36,897 bases of DNA, taken from NCBI GenBank assembly GCA_017399165.1, contig JAFQEF010000093.1:1-36897 (forward strand). The letters run 5' to 3'. This document shows, piece by piece, positions 17,364 to 25,618 of this stretch. Position 1 is the first letter of the stretch. Each line of letters opens with the position of its first letter. Both the position numbers and the translations under genes were made by a program. This DNA is from Akkermansia sp. Lineage in GTDB: Bacteria > Verrucomicrobiota > Verrucomicrobiia > Verrucomicrobiales > Akkermansiaceae. The notes beneath the pieces are model-generated. The model searched no databases. It had not been told where the DNA came from and saw nothing but the letters and a program-made list of their open reading frames with translations.

Positions 17364-18554
17364 ATGAACCTGAAAAAACTACTCTTTATTTCTTGTGCCT
17401 TATGTGGTATGGCTGCCTGTACTCATGTAAATGAGGGCCAAGTTACGCAACCGCAGACAAAGGTAGAGCCGGCTGCTTCGCAGGAAAAGGAAACGATTGC
17501 CATTTCCGGGCATCTTATCTGCACGGCTCTACACAATTTTTTTGTTCCCGATGCCGCAGCGAGAGAGCTTTTGCGCAAGACTGATTGGGCGAGTGAAGCT
17601 GATGACAAATACATTATGGTATCAGGCCCGGCTAACCCTGAGCCGTATTTTGCTTTCCGCAGCACATATTTACCGCCCGTTCGCAGCTTTATGCGTGTAG
17701 AGTGTGCGGATAGGGTTTATGAGATAGACGCTGCTTGGGATGAGGTTTGCCCCGTGCGCGTTAAGTTGTTGATGGATAAGAAGCCCGGAGGGGATACTGA
17801 CTATACGGATTATGCCCCGGCAGATAGGGAGTTTTTGCAACAACTTGCAGAGGAATATAATCGCGAGTCATTGGCCGGTATTTATAAAGGACTGGCCGGC
17901 ACGCCGACCACGGAGGACATGCGAGGTAAAGCCGTGGCGGCAGATGCCTGGTTTTATTGTGCCGAGGGAACTGAAATAGGCCCGCACACGCGCCGTTTTA
18001 TAGAGGAAGGAGAACGTGTGCTGAATGCAGCTTACGACAAAGAGAAGAAGACTGTCAGTTTACAGGAACGTGAAGAGGTAAAGGAGTTGTTGCGCAGGGT
18101 ACCTTATGCGGTAGAGGATGTTCATCAGGCACCATGGCTTGAGGTTGATGCCTCCGGTAATGTTGCAAAGATTGTCGGCACGCCATACTGCCTGCGTTTT
18201 GTGCAGACGGATGATGTGTGGAAACTTTATTTTGAAGGAACGGATGGCACGCGTTTGGAAATACCTTTCCGAGAACATCATAAACTTCCATTTAATCCCG
18301 TTTATCATCAAACCACCGCCGCTGTTACTATGCTGTATTTAGCGCCCGATAAAAAAGGCTTGGTGGTGGATCCCTATTACGGTGCAGACCATGAGGAGTA
18401 CCCCATCTCCCACATATCATGGCGGGATGCTACCCCCCGATTGGAAGAACCGGTACGTTGTTGCAACTGGCGTCGCACCCAACCCGGGGAGGTCAATGAG
18501 TATTTTATCGGCTGGAAAGATAATACCCCCGTGACAAAATATCATATAGAATGA
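17364..18554 (+). CDS. Hypothetical lipoprotein
   Basis: The protein is 396 aa. The N-terminus is a lipoprotein signal: KK, a short hydrophobic core, then GMAAC with the lipidated cysteine at residue 19, followed by a polar linker (THVNEGQVTQPQTKVEP). No domain is recognised in the remainder, which is mixed charged and aromatic, suggesting a folded periplasmic or outer-membrane-anchored protein. It starts 22 nt after the U32 stop and may be the last gene of the aroD operon, or may have its own promoter. It converges with the GtrII-like gene across 34 nt with no clear terminator. Confidence 0.7.
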   Translation: MNLKKLLFISCALCGMAACTHVNEGQVTQPQTKVEPAASQEKETIAISGHLICTALHNFFVPDAAARELLRKTDWASEADDKYIMVSGPANPEPYFAFRSTYLPPVRSFMRVECADRVYEIDAAWDEVCPVRVKLLMDKKPGGDTDYTDYAPADREFLQQLAEEYNRESLAGIYKGLAGTPTTEDMRGKAVAADAWFYCAEGTEIGPHTRRFIEEGERVLNAAYDKEKKTVSLQEREEVKELLRRVPYAVEDVHQAPWLEVDASGNVAKIVGTPYCLRFVQTDDVWKLYFEGTDGTRLEIPFREHHKLPFNPVYHQTTAAVTMLYLAPDKKGLVVDPYYGADHEEYPISHISWRDATPRLEEPVRCCNWRRTQPGEVNEYFIGWKDNTPVTKYHIE

Positions 18555-18588
18555 TACGCGTGGGAACAATTAGCGGCTTCGGTATACC

Positions 18589-20043
18589 TTATCTGGGGCC
18601 TATTTTAATGAGGATGCTGTTGCCTGCGGGGCGAACACTGCCGGGGGCAGGCCAAGTGGGCATGGTGTCAAATTGTGCTGCGTGAGCCTCCAGCTCTTGC
18701 GGGGTTGCAATGTGCATGTGCTCCAGCTTAAGATAGCGCAGGTAGTATTGCAAGAAGTATGCCCATACCAAGGTGTGGTCGGAGGCGTTTTCCGAGACAT
18801 GCTCGCGGCGCATGGGTTCACCCAGCAGGATGACATTGGCCTGTTGCAGGCCGGCATCCAGCGCGGCGGCGTTGGCGGCGCTACGCATCTCTCGCATTTC
18901 AGCCATGGAGATATCATAGTAGCGGCGCTCGTTTTTAGCCCACTCTGCGTTGGTATAGAGTCCTTTGATGAGGATGAATCCCATCAGAAGCAGCAGCACA
19001 TGTTGCAGGCGGGGGGAGTGCTTGCGGGGCTCTGCCACAAACAAGCCCCAAAACCCGGCCAGCATGACAGGCTCTGCAATAAAGGTCCACGGCGTTTGTT
19101 GGCGCAGCAGAACAAGCCCCAGGGCGTATGGGGTGATGCAGAGCAGCATCATCATGAAAATAGGCAGCAGTGCGCGGCGCTTGCCTAGCCTGTTGCGGTA
19201 ATCCCGGGCCAAAGGCACCAAGGCTATCAAGGCGGTAAGGCTTACCCATTGTCCCCAATAGCCAATCATGAAGACTTGTTGCAGAATTTGCCACCGTTCA
19301 TCTGCCGTGCCGTTAATAAACTGAGGCCAGCAGGTCAGGCTGCTTTGGTAGCCTGCTGCATAGGTAATTTGCTCTTGCGTGACAAAGGGCAGGTGTATGG
19401 CTACGGCTTTAATGATATACCATGCAATGGCTGCCCCCATGCCGAGGCTGAGAAAGCGCTGAATCCGTTTGCCCGGGCCGGCGGAGTCCCCGGTTTGAAG
19501 GTGCCGCAGCTCCATTACCAAAAACAGTGCACCGTAATAAAAGCAGGTGGCTTGGTAGGTGCCGAAGGCGTATGTGAGCAGTGCAAGGCCGATGAAGAGT
19601 TGCTTGCCCCCCCCTTTTTGCAGCATCCATACAGCCCCGGTTACACACAAAAAACTTGCAGCCACGGCATCACACAAAAAGCTGAACTGCAACATGTGGT
19701 TAAATTGAATGCAGCCCAAGTAGAAGCCCCCGTACACCACGCGTTGCAGCGTGCCGGTGAGCTTGAGCAGGTGGCATTGGCAAATGATAACGGCAGAGAT
19801 AAGCAACCCGCTGACAATGCCTGCCGCCCATTGGCATGCCCCCAGCCCGAAAATGCCGCGCCACACCATGATCCCCCATCTGCCCGCTGCGGCGTATAGC
19901 CCGGTTTCCTCGCCATTAAAGTCATACAGGTCATCCCCGTACATGCCTAAGCGCAATACGCTGTAGCCGTATACGAGCAGAAAAATGAAAAAATAGAGGA
20001 TAAACCACTTGCCTTCTTCCTTAAGCTGTGTTGTTTGTTGCAT
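18589..20043 (-). CDS. GtrII-like polytopic glucosyltransferase-domain membrane protein
   Basis: The protein is 484 aa with about ten membrane helices. Early features fit the glucosyltransferase II family (PF14264): an acidic motif after the first helix (MYGDDLYDF), then GRWGIMVWRGIFG. A soluble domain of about 110 residues follows the last helix. Family members use lipid-linked glucose to decorate surface polysaccharides such as O-antigen, with the catalytic acidic residues in the first periplasmic loop. That role fits the surface-glycan genes elsewhere in the window, but the assignment rests on motif appearance. It lies downstream of purA and beyond the purA terminator, so it is probably transcribed separately. 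Confidence 0.65.
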   Translation of the reverse strand: MQQTTQLKEEGKWFILYFFIFLLVYGYSVLRLGMYGDDLYDFNGEETGLYAAAGRWGIMVWRGIFGLGACQWAAGIVSGLLISAVIICQCHLLKLTGTLQRVVYGGFYLGCIQFNHMLQFSFLCDAVAASFLCVTGAVWMLQKGGGKQLFIGLALLTYAFGTYQATCFYYGALFLVMELRHLQTGDSAGPGKRIQRFLSLGMGAAIAWYIIKAVAIHLPFVTQEQITYAAGYQSSLTCWPQFINGTADERWQILQQVFMIGYWGQWVSLTALIALVPLARDYRNRLGKRRALLPIFMMMLLCITPYALGLVLLRQQTPWTFIAEPVMLAGFWGLFVAEPRKHSPRLQHVLLLLMGFILIKGLYTNAEWAKNERRYYDISMAEMREMRSAANAAALDAGLQQANVILLGEPMRREHVSENASDHTLVWAYFLQYYLRYLKLEHMHIATPQELEAHAAQFDTMPTWPAPGSVRPAGNSILIKIGPR

Positions 20044-20066
20044 GGTGAGAGTGGGGCTTAATAGAA

Positions 20067-20098
20067 AAGCCCTGCAGCAGGTGGGTGCCGCAGGGCTT
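20067..20098 (-). terminator. Rho-independent terminator of purA
   Basis: AAGCCCTGC (20067-20075) and GCAGGGCTT (20090-20098) form a 9-bp stem. Reading leftward, the stem is followed by TTCTATT, which continues the run of Ts. It sits 20 nt past the purA stop at 20118 and just before the start of the GtrII-like gene. Confidence 0.8.
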
Positions 20099-20117
20099 GT
20101 TTAAGAATGGTTTTGCT

Positions 20118-21392
20118 TTAGTGCGGAACCGCGATGGTCTGCTCGCGATCCGGGCCGACGCCTACGGTGCCTACGGGGCAGCCGATAATCTCGCCGAAGC
20201 GTTTGACATATGCCTTGCAGTTGGCGGGCAGTTCATCCCACGTGGTGCACTTGCTGGTGTCTTGCATCCAGCCGGGCAGCTCCTCGTAAATGGGCTCGCA
20301 AGCCTCCCACTCCTCGATGAGGGCAGGGGGATACTCCAAAATTTGGTCACCCAAACGATAGGCGGTGCATATCTTGATGGTCTTCATCTCATCCAGCCCG
20401 TCCAAGTTGGTCATGGCCATTTCATTAAAGCCGTTGAACATGGCGGAGTAGCGCAGTACTACGCCGTCTGCCCAACCACAGCGGCGCGGACGCCCCGTGG
20501 TGGCACCGAACTCACGCCCCAAGCCGTGCAGGTAATCGCCGATTTCATCGTCCTCCGTAGCGAAGGGGCCTGCGCCCACACGGGTGGTGTATGCCTTGCA
20601 CACGCCGATGATGTGGTCGATACGCGTGGGGGCTACGCCCGAGCCCGTGCAGCAGCCACCGGCACTGGTGTTGGAGCTGGTGACAAACGGATAGGTACCG
20701 AAGTCGATATCAAGCATAGCACCCTGCGCGCCTTCAAAGAGCACGGTTTTGCCCTCTTTTACGGCCTTGTTGAGCACGGGAATGGTGTTGCAAATATGCG
20801 GGCGCAGCACGTTGGCTGCGGCAATCACGGCATCCAGCGTTACTTGCGGGTCCGCTGCGGGCCAGCCGAGGCGTACCAGCTCTTCATTAGCAGTTTTGAT
20901 GCGGGCTTTGAGCACTTTCTCCAATCGAACAGGGTCCACAAAGTCTGCCATGCGAATGCCTACGCGGCGTGCCTTGTCGGCATAGGTGGGGCCAATGCCT
21001 TGTTTGGTGGTGCCAATCTTCTGGTCTCCCAAGGCTTCTTCTTGTGCAGCGTCAATGTCTCGGTGAATGGGCAGTACCACATGAGCGCGGTCGGAGATAA
21101 GCAGGTTGGCAGGGCTAATCTCTACTCCCTCTGCGCGCAGGTACTCCATCTCCTCTACCAGAGAGGTGGGGTTAATGACAACACCGTTGCCGATGACGTT
21201 AACCTTTCCCGGCCACAAAATGCCGGAGGGAATGAGGTGCAGCACGTATTTTTTGCCCTTAGCTATTACGGTGTGGCCGGCATTGCTGCCACCCTGACTG
21301 CGGGCTACGTAATCTGCGGTTTCGGTAAGGAAGTCTATAACTTTGCCTTTGCCTTCATCGCCCCACTGGGAGCCTATGACTAATGTATTCAT
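20118..21392 (-). CDS. purA: Adenylosuccinate synthetase
   Basis: The protein is 424 aa, normal length. It joins IMP and aspartate at the expense of GTP to form adenylosuccinate, the first committed step to AMP. The glycine-rich GTP loop is GSQWGDEGKGK with catalytic D12, and catalytic H40 lies in SNAGHT. The conserved IGTTKQGIGPTYADKARRVGIR, the GAQGAMLDIDFGTYPFVTSSNT stretch and the C-terminal VGVGPDREQTI are all present, so the enzyme should be active. It is downstream of carA on the same strand (30 nt gap) and likely shares the carA promoter. That couples a purine step to carbamoyl phosphate synthesis. Confidence 0.97.
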   Translation of the reverse strand: MNTLVIGSQWGDEGKGKVIDFLTETADYVARSQGGSNAGHTVIAKGKKYVLHLIPSGILWPGKVNVIGNGVVINPTSLVEEMEYLRAEGVEISPANLLISDRAHVVLPIHRDIDAAQEEALGDQKIGTTKQGIGPTYADKARRVGIRMADFVDPVRLEKVLKARIKTANEELVRLGWPAADPQVTLDAVIAAANVLRPHICNTIPVLNKAVKEGKTVLFEGAQGAMLDIDFGTYPFVTSSNTSAGGCCTGSGVAPTRIDHIIGVCKAYTTRVGAGPFATEDDEIGDYLHGLGREFGATTGRPRRCGWADGVVLRYSAMFNGFNEMAMTNLDGLDEMKTIKICTAYRLGDQILEYPPALIEEWEACEPIYEELPGWMQDTSKCTTWDELPANCKAYVKRFGEIIGCPVGTVGVGPDREQTIAVPH

Positions 21393-21422
21393 GTTTGGTT
21401 TGTGTATGTTGCCGCTTGCGGG

Positions 21423-22565
21423 TTATGCCTTAGCGGCCTGAATCATCTTGGTAATCTCTGTGTAATAAGAGTCATACTCCTTCGGCCCGGCAATATCTGC
21501 AGCTTGGTACTGTACTGTATAGATGGGTAAGGTTTTGTGGCGCAGGGCAGCTACGGTGTTGTCGTTCATGTTGGTTTGAATAACCTCCAGCTCTGCCGGC
21601 AGGCTGCTGGCCTCTACCGTGAAACTCTCGTTTTGTGTGGTGATGAGCACGTGCCCAATTCTTTCATCTTTAACCGGTTGGTTGGCACCGTGATGGCCGA
21701 ATTTAAGCTTGCTTGTTTTGCCGCCGAATGCCAGGGCAAGCACTTGGTGCCCTATCCCCATGCCTGCTATGGGTAATTTGCCTGTCAATTTCGCAATCTC
21801 TGCAACGGGAGCAGTGAGTACAGCTGCATCACCGGGACCGTCGGAAAGGAATACGGCATCCGGTTGCAGTGCTAAAACAGACTCTGCCGGGGTGTCGGCG
21901 GGTACTACTGTGCATTCAAAGCCGTGGCGACGCAGGGTGGCAAGCGTACTGCGAGCTACACCAAAATCATATACCACCATTTTACCGATGGCGGCGGGGA
22001 GCTCACTGTAGTTGGTCATGTCTCCGACTGTTTTGTTGGGGAGCTTCCACGCGCGGGAGTCCCCCTCCCACATATAAGTATTGCCGGTCGTTACCTCTTT
22101 TACCAAGTTGCTGCCGGCCAAAGTTTGTGCAGCTTTGGCGGTGGCAACGGCCTCTTCCTCACTAAGCTCTGTGGTAACGCATCCACGCATGGAGCCGTTG
22201 TCTCGAATATGTGTGGTAATGGCTCGGCAGTCCACACCGGCAATGCCCACCATGCCGTGGCGGCTCATCCAGCTGCCCATGTCCTCTGTAGAGTTCCAGT
22301 TGCTGTGCAGGCGTGCAAGCTCAGTTACAACAAGTGCATTTGTTTGAGGACGGTCACTTTCGTTATCCATGTCTGCAATACCGTAGTTGCCGATGAGCGG
22401 GTAGGTCATGACCGGAATCAGACCCCGTGAGGCCGGATTCGTGATAAGCTCTTGATAGCCGGCTACTGCGGTGTTGAAGCAAACTTCTCCTGTTGCCGTG
22501 CCGGTTGCTCCTATGGAGCTGCCTTCAAATATGGTTCCGTCTTCGAGTGCAAGAATAGCTTTCAT
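21423..22565 (-). CDS. carA: Carbamoyl-phosphate synthase small subunit with a dead glutaminase site
   Basis: The protein is 380 aa, full length, with the CarA N-terminal domain (ALEDGTIFEGSSIGATG, FNTAVAGYQELITNPA) and a class I GATase fold (LSDGPGDA, KFGHHGANQPVKD). The catalytic triad is missing. The nucleophile-elbow motif G-I-C-L-G-H-Q reads GMGIGHQ, with Gly at 270 in place of Cys. The QGHPEASPGP region reads QYQAADIAGP, with Gln 354 for His and Ala 356 for Glu. It should therefore not hydrolyse glutamine. The frame is intact, has a good promoter and heads a carA-purA operon, so it looks maintained rather than decayed. The synthase may use free ammonia, as human CPS1 does after losing its Cys. 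carB is not in the window. Confidence 0.93.
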   Translation of the reverse strand: MKAILALEDGTIFEGSSIGATGTATGEVCFNTAVAGYQELITNPASRGLIPVMTYPLIGNYGIADMDNESDRPQTNALVVTELARLHSNWNSTEDMGSWMSRHGMVGIAGVDCRAITTHIRDNGSMRGCVTTELSEEEAVATAKAAQTLAGSNLVKEVTTGNTYMWEGDSRAWKLPNKTVGDMTNYSELPAAIGKMVVYDFGVARSTLATLRRHGFECTVVPADTPAESVLALQPDAVFLSDGPGDAAVLTAPVAEIAKLTGKLPIAGMGIGHQVLALAFGGKTSKLKFGHHGANQPVKDERIGHVLITTQNESFTVEASSLPAELEVIQTNMNDNTVAALRHKTLPIYTVQYQAADIAGPKEYDSYYTEITKMIQAAKA

Positions 22566-22589
22566 GCGTTTTTTCTTTTAAGCCGTGGC

Positions 22590-22618
22590 ATTGTATCAAA
22601 TTTTTGTTGCGTTAGCAA
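22590..22618 (-). promoter_or_regulatory. Promoter of carA-purA
   Basis: On the minus strand TTGCTA (22613-22618) and TACAAT (22590-22595) are separated by exactly 17 bp. This places the transcript start about 20 nt before the carA ATG. It is one of the best sigma-70-type promoters in the window. Confidence 0.65.
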
Positions 22619-22709
22619 GGCTAATTCTGCGTTTGCTTTAAATTTATGCGTGCGCGTGGAGATGAATCCTAAAGTTAGCTGTAAAATTCGTCATTTTAAA
22701 CAAGAATGC

Positions 22710-22739
22710 TTGCAATGATGGAGATTTTGTGGTTATAAT
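22710..22739 (+). promoter_or_regulatory. Promoter of the DUF883/holin-like cluster
   Basis: TTGCAA (22710-22715) and a consensus TATAAT (22734-22739) are 18 bp apart. The predicted transcript starts near 22746, so the ATG at 22745 cannot serve. The ATG at 22814 is the likely first start. Confidence 0.7.
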
Positions 22740-22813
22740 ACGGCATGGAACACCAAGCTTGCGTGTTTTCGCAAGCGGACAATCTTCAAAATAAACAACA
22801 AAATCAGAATATT

Positions 22814-23158
22814 ATGGAAGACCAGGAAATCAAAACAGAAGTTGCAAACGCTGCTGAGGAGGTAGTTGCTGCCCCCACCGGCGATACGAAGGATCGTTTG
22901 GCCGCTGCGCGTGAATACGCTGTGGCTCAGTACGAGAAGATTCGCCGTGCGGCATCGGAGCAGTTTGACCATGTTCGCAAATATACTCAAGATGCCCGTG
23001 TGCAAATCAATGAAGGGTGGGATGCTACCTGCTCCAAAGCTAAAGAGTTGCACAAGGCCGGTGAAGAGTACGTAAAAGCTCACCCCACCGGTACCGTGCT
23101 CGGTGGCCTTGGCTTGGGCGTTATCATCGGCCTGTTGCTTGGCGGCTCTCGCCGTTGA
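22814..23158 (+). CDS. ElaB/YqjD/DUF883 family membrane-anchored protein
   Basis: The protein is 114 aa from ATG 22814. An in-frame ATG at 22745 coincides with the predicted transcription start and is rejected. The N-terminal two thirds are charged and helical (DRLAAAREYAVAQYEKIRR, QFDHVRKYTQDARVQI). The C-terminus is HPTGTVLGGLGLG followed by a glycine-rich helix and SRR, the usual DUF883 membrane anchor. E. coli YqjD and ElaB are inner-membrane proteins that bind ribosomes in stationary phase. The holin-like gene follows after 47 nt, the same gene order as E. coli yqjD-yqjE. Confidence 0.88.
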   Translation: MEDQEIKTEVANAAEEVVAAPTGDTKDRLAAAREYAVAQYEKIRRAASEQFDHVRKYTQDARVQINEGWDATCSKAKELHKAGEEYVKAHPTGTVLGGLGLGVIIGLLLGGSRR

Positions 23159-23205
23159 GGCTTACTGCACCGTGATGCCTGAGTGCTCATTCTTTTTTTG
23201 TTCGA

Positions 23206-23649
23206 ATGTCTTTATTTTCATTCAGAAAACCCAAGGTGATTACCACCCTGCAAGAGCAGGGTGGGGGCCTTGTTGGCGATGTTCGGCAAGCGGCATCTCA
23301 GGCCGTTTCTCACGTCAGCTCAATCTTGACTTTGTTCAAGATTGAGCTGGCTGAGTATGTTTCGCAACAGTCTCGCCGTGTGGCCTTGTTTGTGGCCGCG
23401 GCCGTATTGTTGCTGACCTCATACGCGCTTTTATGTGCGTTTGCGTGCGTTGCGCTCAATATATGGCTGGAGTCATGGTTGTGGGCGGTTGGTATTGTTC
23501 TGCTGGTCAATGCTCTGGCCGGCGTCATTATTCTACTGGCTGCGTTGCGTGCTAAACCTGCTCCTTTGGCCGAGGTTACTCGGCAGGAGCTCAAGAATGA
23601 TTTGGAATGTCTCAAAATTCTGCTCAGCGAAGAAAACACGAAATCCTGA
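23206..23649 (+). CDS. Phage-holin-superfamily-like membrane protein (YqjE type, PF07332-like)
   Basis: The protein is 147 aa. A soluble N-terminal amphipathic stretch (VRQAASQAVSHVSSIL, LFKIELAEYVSQQ) precedes two adjacent transmembrane helices (about 66-88 and 94-115) and a charged C-terminal helix. This is the layout of the Actinobacterial Holin-X/YqjE group, chromosomally encoded membrane proteins with no demonstrated lytic role. Order and size match the gene that follows DUF883 in the E. coli yqj cluster. Its TGA shares one base with the ATG of the next gene. Confidence 0.75.
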   Translation: MSLFSFRKPKVITTLQEQGGGLVGDVRQAASQAVSHVSSILTLFKIELAEYVSQQSRRVALFVAAAVLLLTSYALLCAFACVALNIWLESWLWAVGIVLLVNALAGVIILLAALRAKPAPLAEVTRQELKNDLECLKILLSEENTKS

Positions 23650-23993
23650 TGCGTATTGCACAGGAGCGTGTTCTGCTGCTGACAACAGCAGAGCACATGC
23701 GTGCCCATGCAGGTGCGTGCGCGGAGTCTTTGTATCTTCATAAGGCTATTGTGCGCAGGGGAATTATGGCGGTTGTATCTGCCGCGACAGCCGCGGTCTC
23801 GTTCCGAATGTTCCGTAAAAAAGAAAAAACGGATTCTCCCCGAATCTCTGCCGGGGTGGGTGTGGGGCGTTATTTTGTTGCCAAATTGGCCACGTCTGTG
23901 CTGATTCCATGGCTGCGCAAGGTGATGGTTGATTCTCCCGACTCTGCGCCTCGCAAAAAAGGCTTCATACGCAGGCTGATATCGCGTTCCTGA
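23649..23993 (+). CDS. Small basic protein in the YqjK position
   Basis: The protein is 114 aa from the ATG overlapping the upstream stop (TGATG at 23647-23651), a translational-coupling arrangement. An alternative in-frame ATG at 23607 would overlap the upstream gene by 43 bases. The N-terminal helix is RIAQERVLLLTTAEHMRAHA. A short hydrophobic segment follows (GIMAVVSAATAAVSF), and the C-terminus is very basic (RKKGFIRRLISR). I do not recognise a domain. By position and basic character it parallels E. coli YqjK, but similarity is weak. It ends the small cluster, 25 nt before the sugar-nucleotide cassette. Confidence 0.65.
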   Translation: MRIAQERVLLLTTAEHMRAHAGACAESLYLHKAIVRRGIMAVVSAATAAVSFRMFRKKEKTDSPRISAGVGVGRYFVAKLATSVLIPWLRKVMVDSPDSAPRKKGFIRRLISRS

Positions 23994-24018
23994 TGATTTT
24001 TTACTCTCTCCTTTATCA

Positions 24019-25182
24019 ATGAAAAAAGTATTTGTTTCAGGTGCATTTAATGTTTTGCATGCCGGGCATATTCAATTTTTTAAAGAAGCCCGAGCTTTGG
24101 GGGATTATTTGATTGTATCGTATCCCCCCGCAGATTTGCTCTGGAAACTGTACGAGAAGAAATCTGTGTTGGAGGATGCGGATAAACAGTCTGTTCTCAG
24201 CTCCGTTTCCTATGTGGATGAGGTCGTCTTGTCTACGGATGAGGATGCATCGCTGTCATTCCGTACCGCATTCTTGCAGTGTAAACCGGATATTCTGGCT
24301 GTAACAACGGATGATTTGTACCTTGATGCTAAAAGAGCTTTGTGTCAACAAGTCGGGGCTCAGTTGGTGGTGTTGCCAAAGTCTGCACCGGAGGGCAAGG
24401 CCACCAGCAGCACCCAAGTGGTAGAGCGTATCAAGGCTCCCATCCATGTGCCTTTGCGAGTTGATTTTGCCGGCGGTTGGTTGGATGTGCCGGAAAATGC
24501 CATCCCCGGTGAGTATGTAGTGAATTGCTCCGTTTCTCCCACGGTTTCTCTTAAAGAGTGGCTGTATCGTCAAGGTGCCGGTATGGGGGGCAGTGGCGGT
24601 TGGAGTGTGCTCAACGGTTGGGATCCCGTGAAATCCGAGCTGGGGCTTGGGGTCGGCTGGCAAGACCCCGCCGTTATTGCGGAGACCGGCGCCTGTGTAT
24701 GGCTCTCCGGGCCCAAGCCGGTGCTTGATTTTAAAAATACCGGTGAGTTCTTGCGTGGCTGTATGGCGGTGTATGATACGCGTATTAAGCATGACACCCC
24801 CGGTTTGGCTGCGTTGAAACGCAATTTCAATAAAATTGCCAAAGCTGCAAGAGTGGCACGCTTGGGCGTGCAAGAGCAGGATATTTCTGTGCTTGCCGTT
24901 GGTGTGCAGCTGAGCTATCAGGTGCAGTTAGATGAGGGTATGGAGCCCCTGCCGACCATTGGCGAGGTCATTGCTCATAAATATTGTGGGGGTGGACACG
25001 GCGGCTACGCTCTTTACTTGTATGAAACGCCGGAGGCTCGTGCCGCTGCATTAGAATCGTGCGAGTATCTTTACCCCATAGAGCCGTATTGCCGAACCTT
25101 CGGTAAGGATGAACCCGTGCCGTGGGAGCCTAAGTATGTGGAGCGTTTGCGCCGACAGAATGTTCAAAAGGATAATTTCTAA
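24019..25182 (+). CDS. Fusion: cytidylyltransferase domain plus GHMP sugar-kinase domain
   Basis: The protein is 387 aa. Residues 1-138 are a nucleotidyltransferase of the RfaE2/HldE-C type, with VFVSGAFNVLHAGH (H14 and H17 of HxGH) and the late SSTQVV motif. Residues about 143-365 show the three GHMP kinase motifs in order: PLRVDFAGGWLDVP (145-158), GAGMGGSGGWSV (186-196) and YCGGGHGGYALYL (322-334). GWQD (213-216) may hold a catalytic Asp. The kinase half is shorter than typical heptose or fucose GHMP kinases. One polypeptide would phosphorylate a sugar and then transfer a nucleotide to it. HldE also joins kinase and nucleotidyltransferase but uses a PfkB kinase in the opposite order. The sugar is unknown; heptose or fucose-like are candidates. 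Confidence 0.82.
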   Translation: MKKVFVSGAFNVLHAGHIQFFKEARALGDYLIVSYPPADLLWKLYEKKSVLEDADKQSVLSSVSYVDEVVLSTDEDASLSFRTAFLQCKPDILAVTTDDLYLDAKRALCQQVGAQLVVLPKSAPEGKATSSTQVVERIKAPIHVPLRVDFAGGWLDVPENAIPGEYVVNCSVSPTVSLKEWLYRQGAGMGGSGGWSVLNGWDPVKSELGLGVGWQDPAVIAETGACVWLSGPKPVLDFKNTGEFLRGCMAVYDTRIKHDTPGLAALKRNFNKIAKAARVARLGVQEQDISVLAVGVQLSYQVQLDEGMEPLPTIGEVIAHKYCGGGHGGYALYLYETPEARAAALESCEYLYPIEPYCRTFGKDEPVPWEPKYVERLRRQNVQKDNF

Positions 25183-25198
25183 TTTTTCTATTTATAAT

Positions 25199-25618
25199 AT
25201 GCCAAAAGTTTTTGTATCAGGCTGTTTTGATGTGCTGCACAGTGGCCACATTGCCTTTTTGGAGGAGGCTGCCACGTATGGGGATGTCTACGTATCCCTC
25301 GGTTCCGATGAAACGGTGTGGCAGCTCAAAAATCGTAAAACCATGTACAATGAGCAAGAGCGTAAGTACATGCTGGAGGCCATCCGCTTTGTGAAAGCCG
25401 TTTACATTGGCCCGGATACTGGTAAAATCTTGGATTTTGCCCCGCTGCTGGATGAAATCAAGCCTGATATCTTCTTTGTTAATGCAGATGGAACCAGCGA
25501 TGAGAAGAAAGCTTTCGTTGAATCAAAAGGAATTCGCTATGTGACCAGCTCTCGCATTCCTCACGGGAATCTTCCCGTCCGTTCTACAACCAGTATCAGA
25601 GAAACTTTAAAAAAATGA
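25199..25618 (+). CDS. RfaE2/TagD-like cytidylyltransferase
   Basis: The protein is 139 aa from ATG 25199; a longer frame upstream would run back into the fusion gene and is rejected. MPKVFVSGCFDVLHSGH carries HxGH (H14, H17), and LPVRSTTSI is the C-terminal signature, so it is a single-domain nucleotidyltransferase. It is closely related to the N-terminal half of the upstream fusion protein, so the operon holds two such domains. Likely products are NDP-sugars or NDP-alditols for surface polymers. It overlaps the cupin gene by 4 nt (ATGA). Confidence 0.88.
   Translation: MPKVFVSGCFDVLHSGHIAFLEEAATYGDVYVSLGSDETVWQLKNRKTMYNEQERKYMLEAIRFVKAVYIGPDTGKILDFAPLLDEIKPDIFFVNADGTSDEKKAFVESKGIRYVTSSRIPHGNLPVRSTTSIRETLKK

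Noticed and set aside
20618..20630. Third occurrence of TACGCGTGGG, inside purA
   Set aside because: It falls in conserved coding sequence and the match stops after the first ten bases, so it is not counted with the 18-bp pair.
20085..21383. Long open frame antisense to purA
   Set aside because: purA on the opposite strand is full length with every family motif. The antisense product is low in recognisable structure and is a codon-bias shadow.
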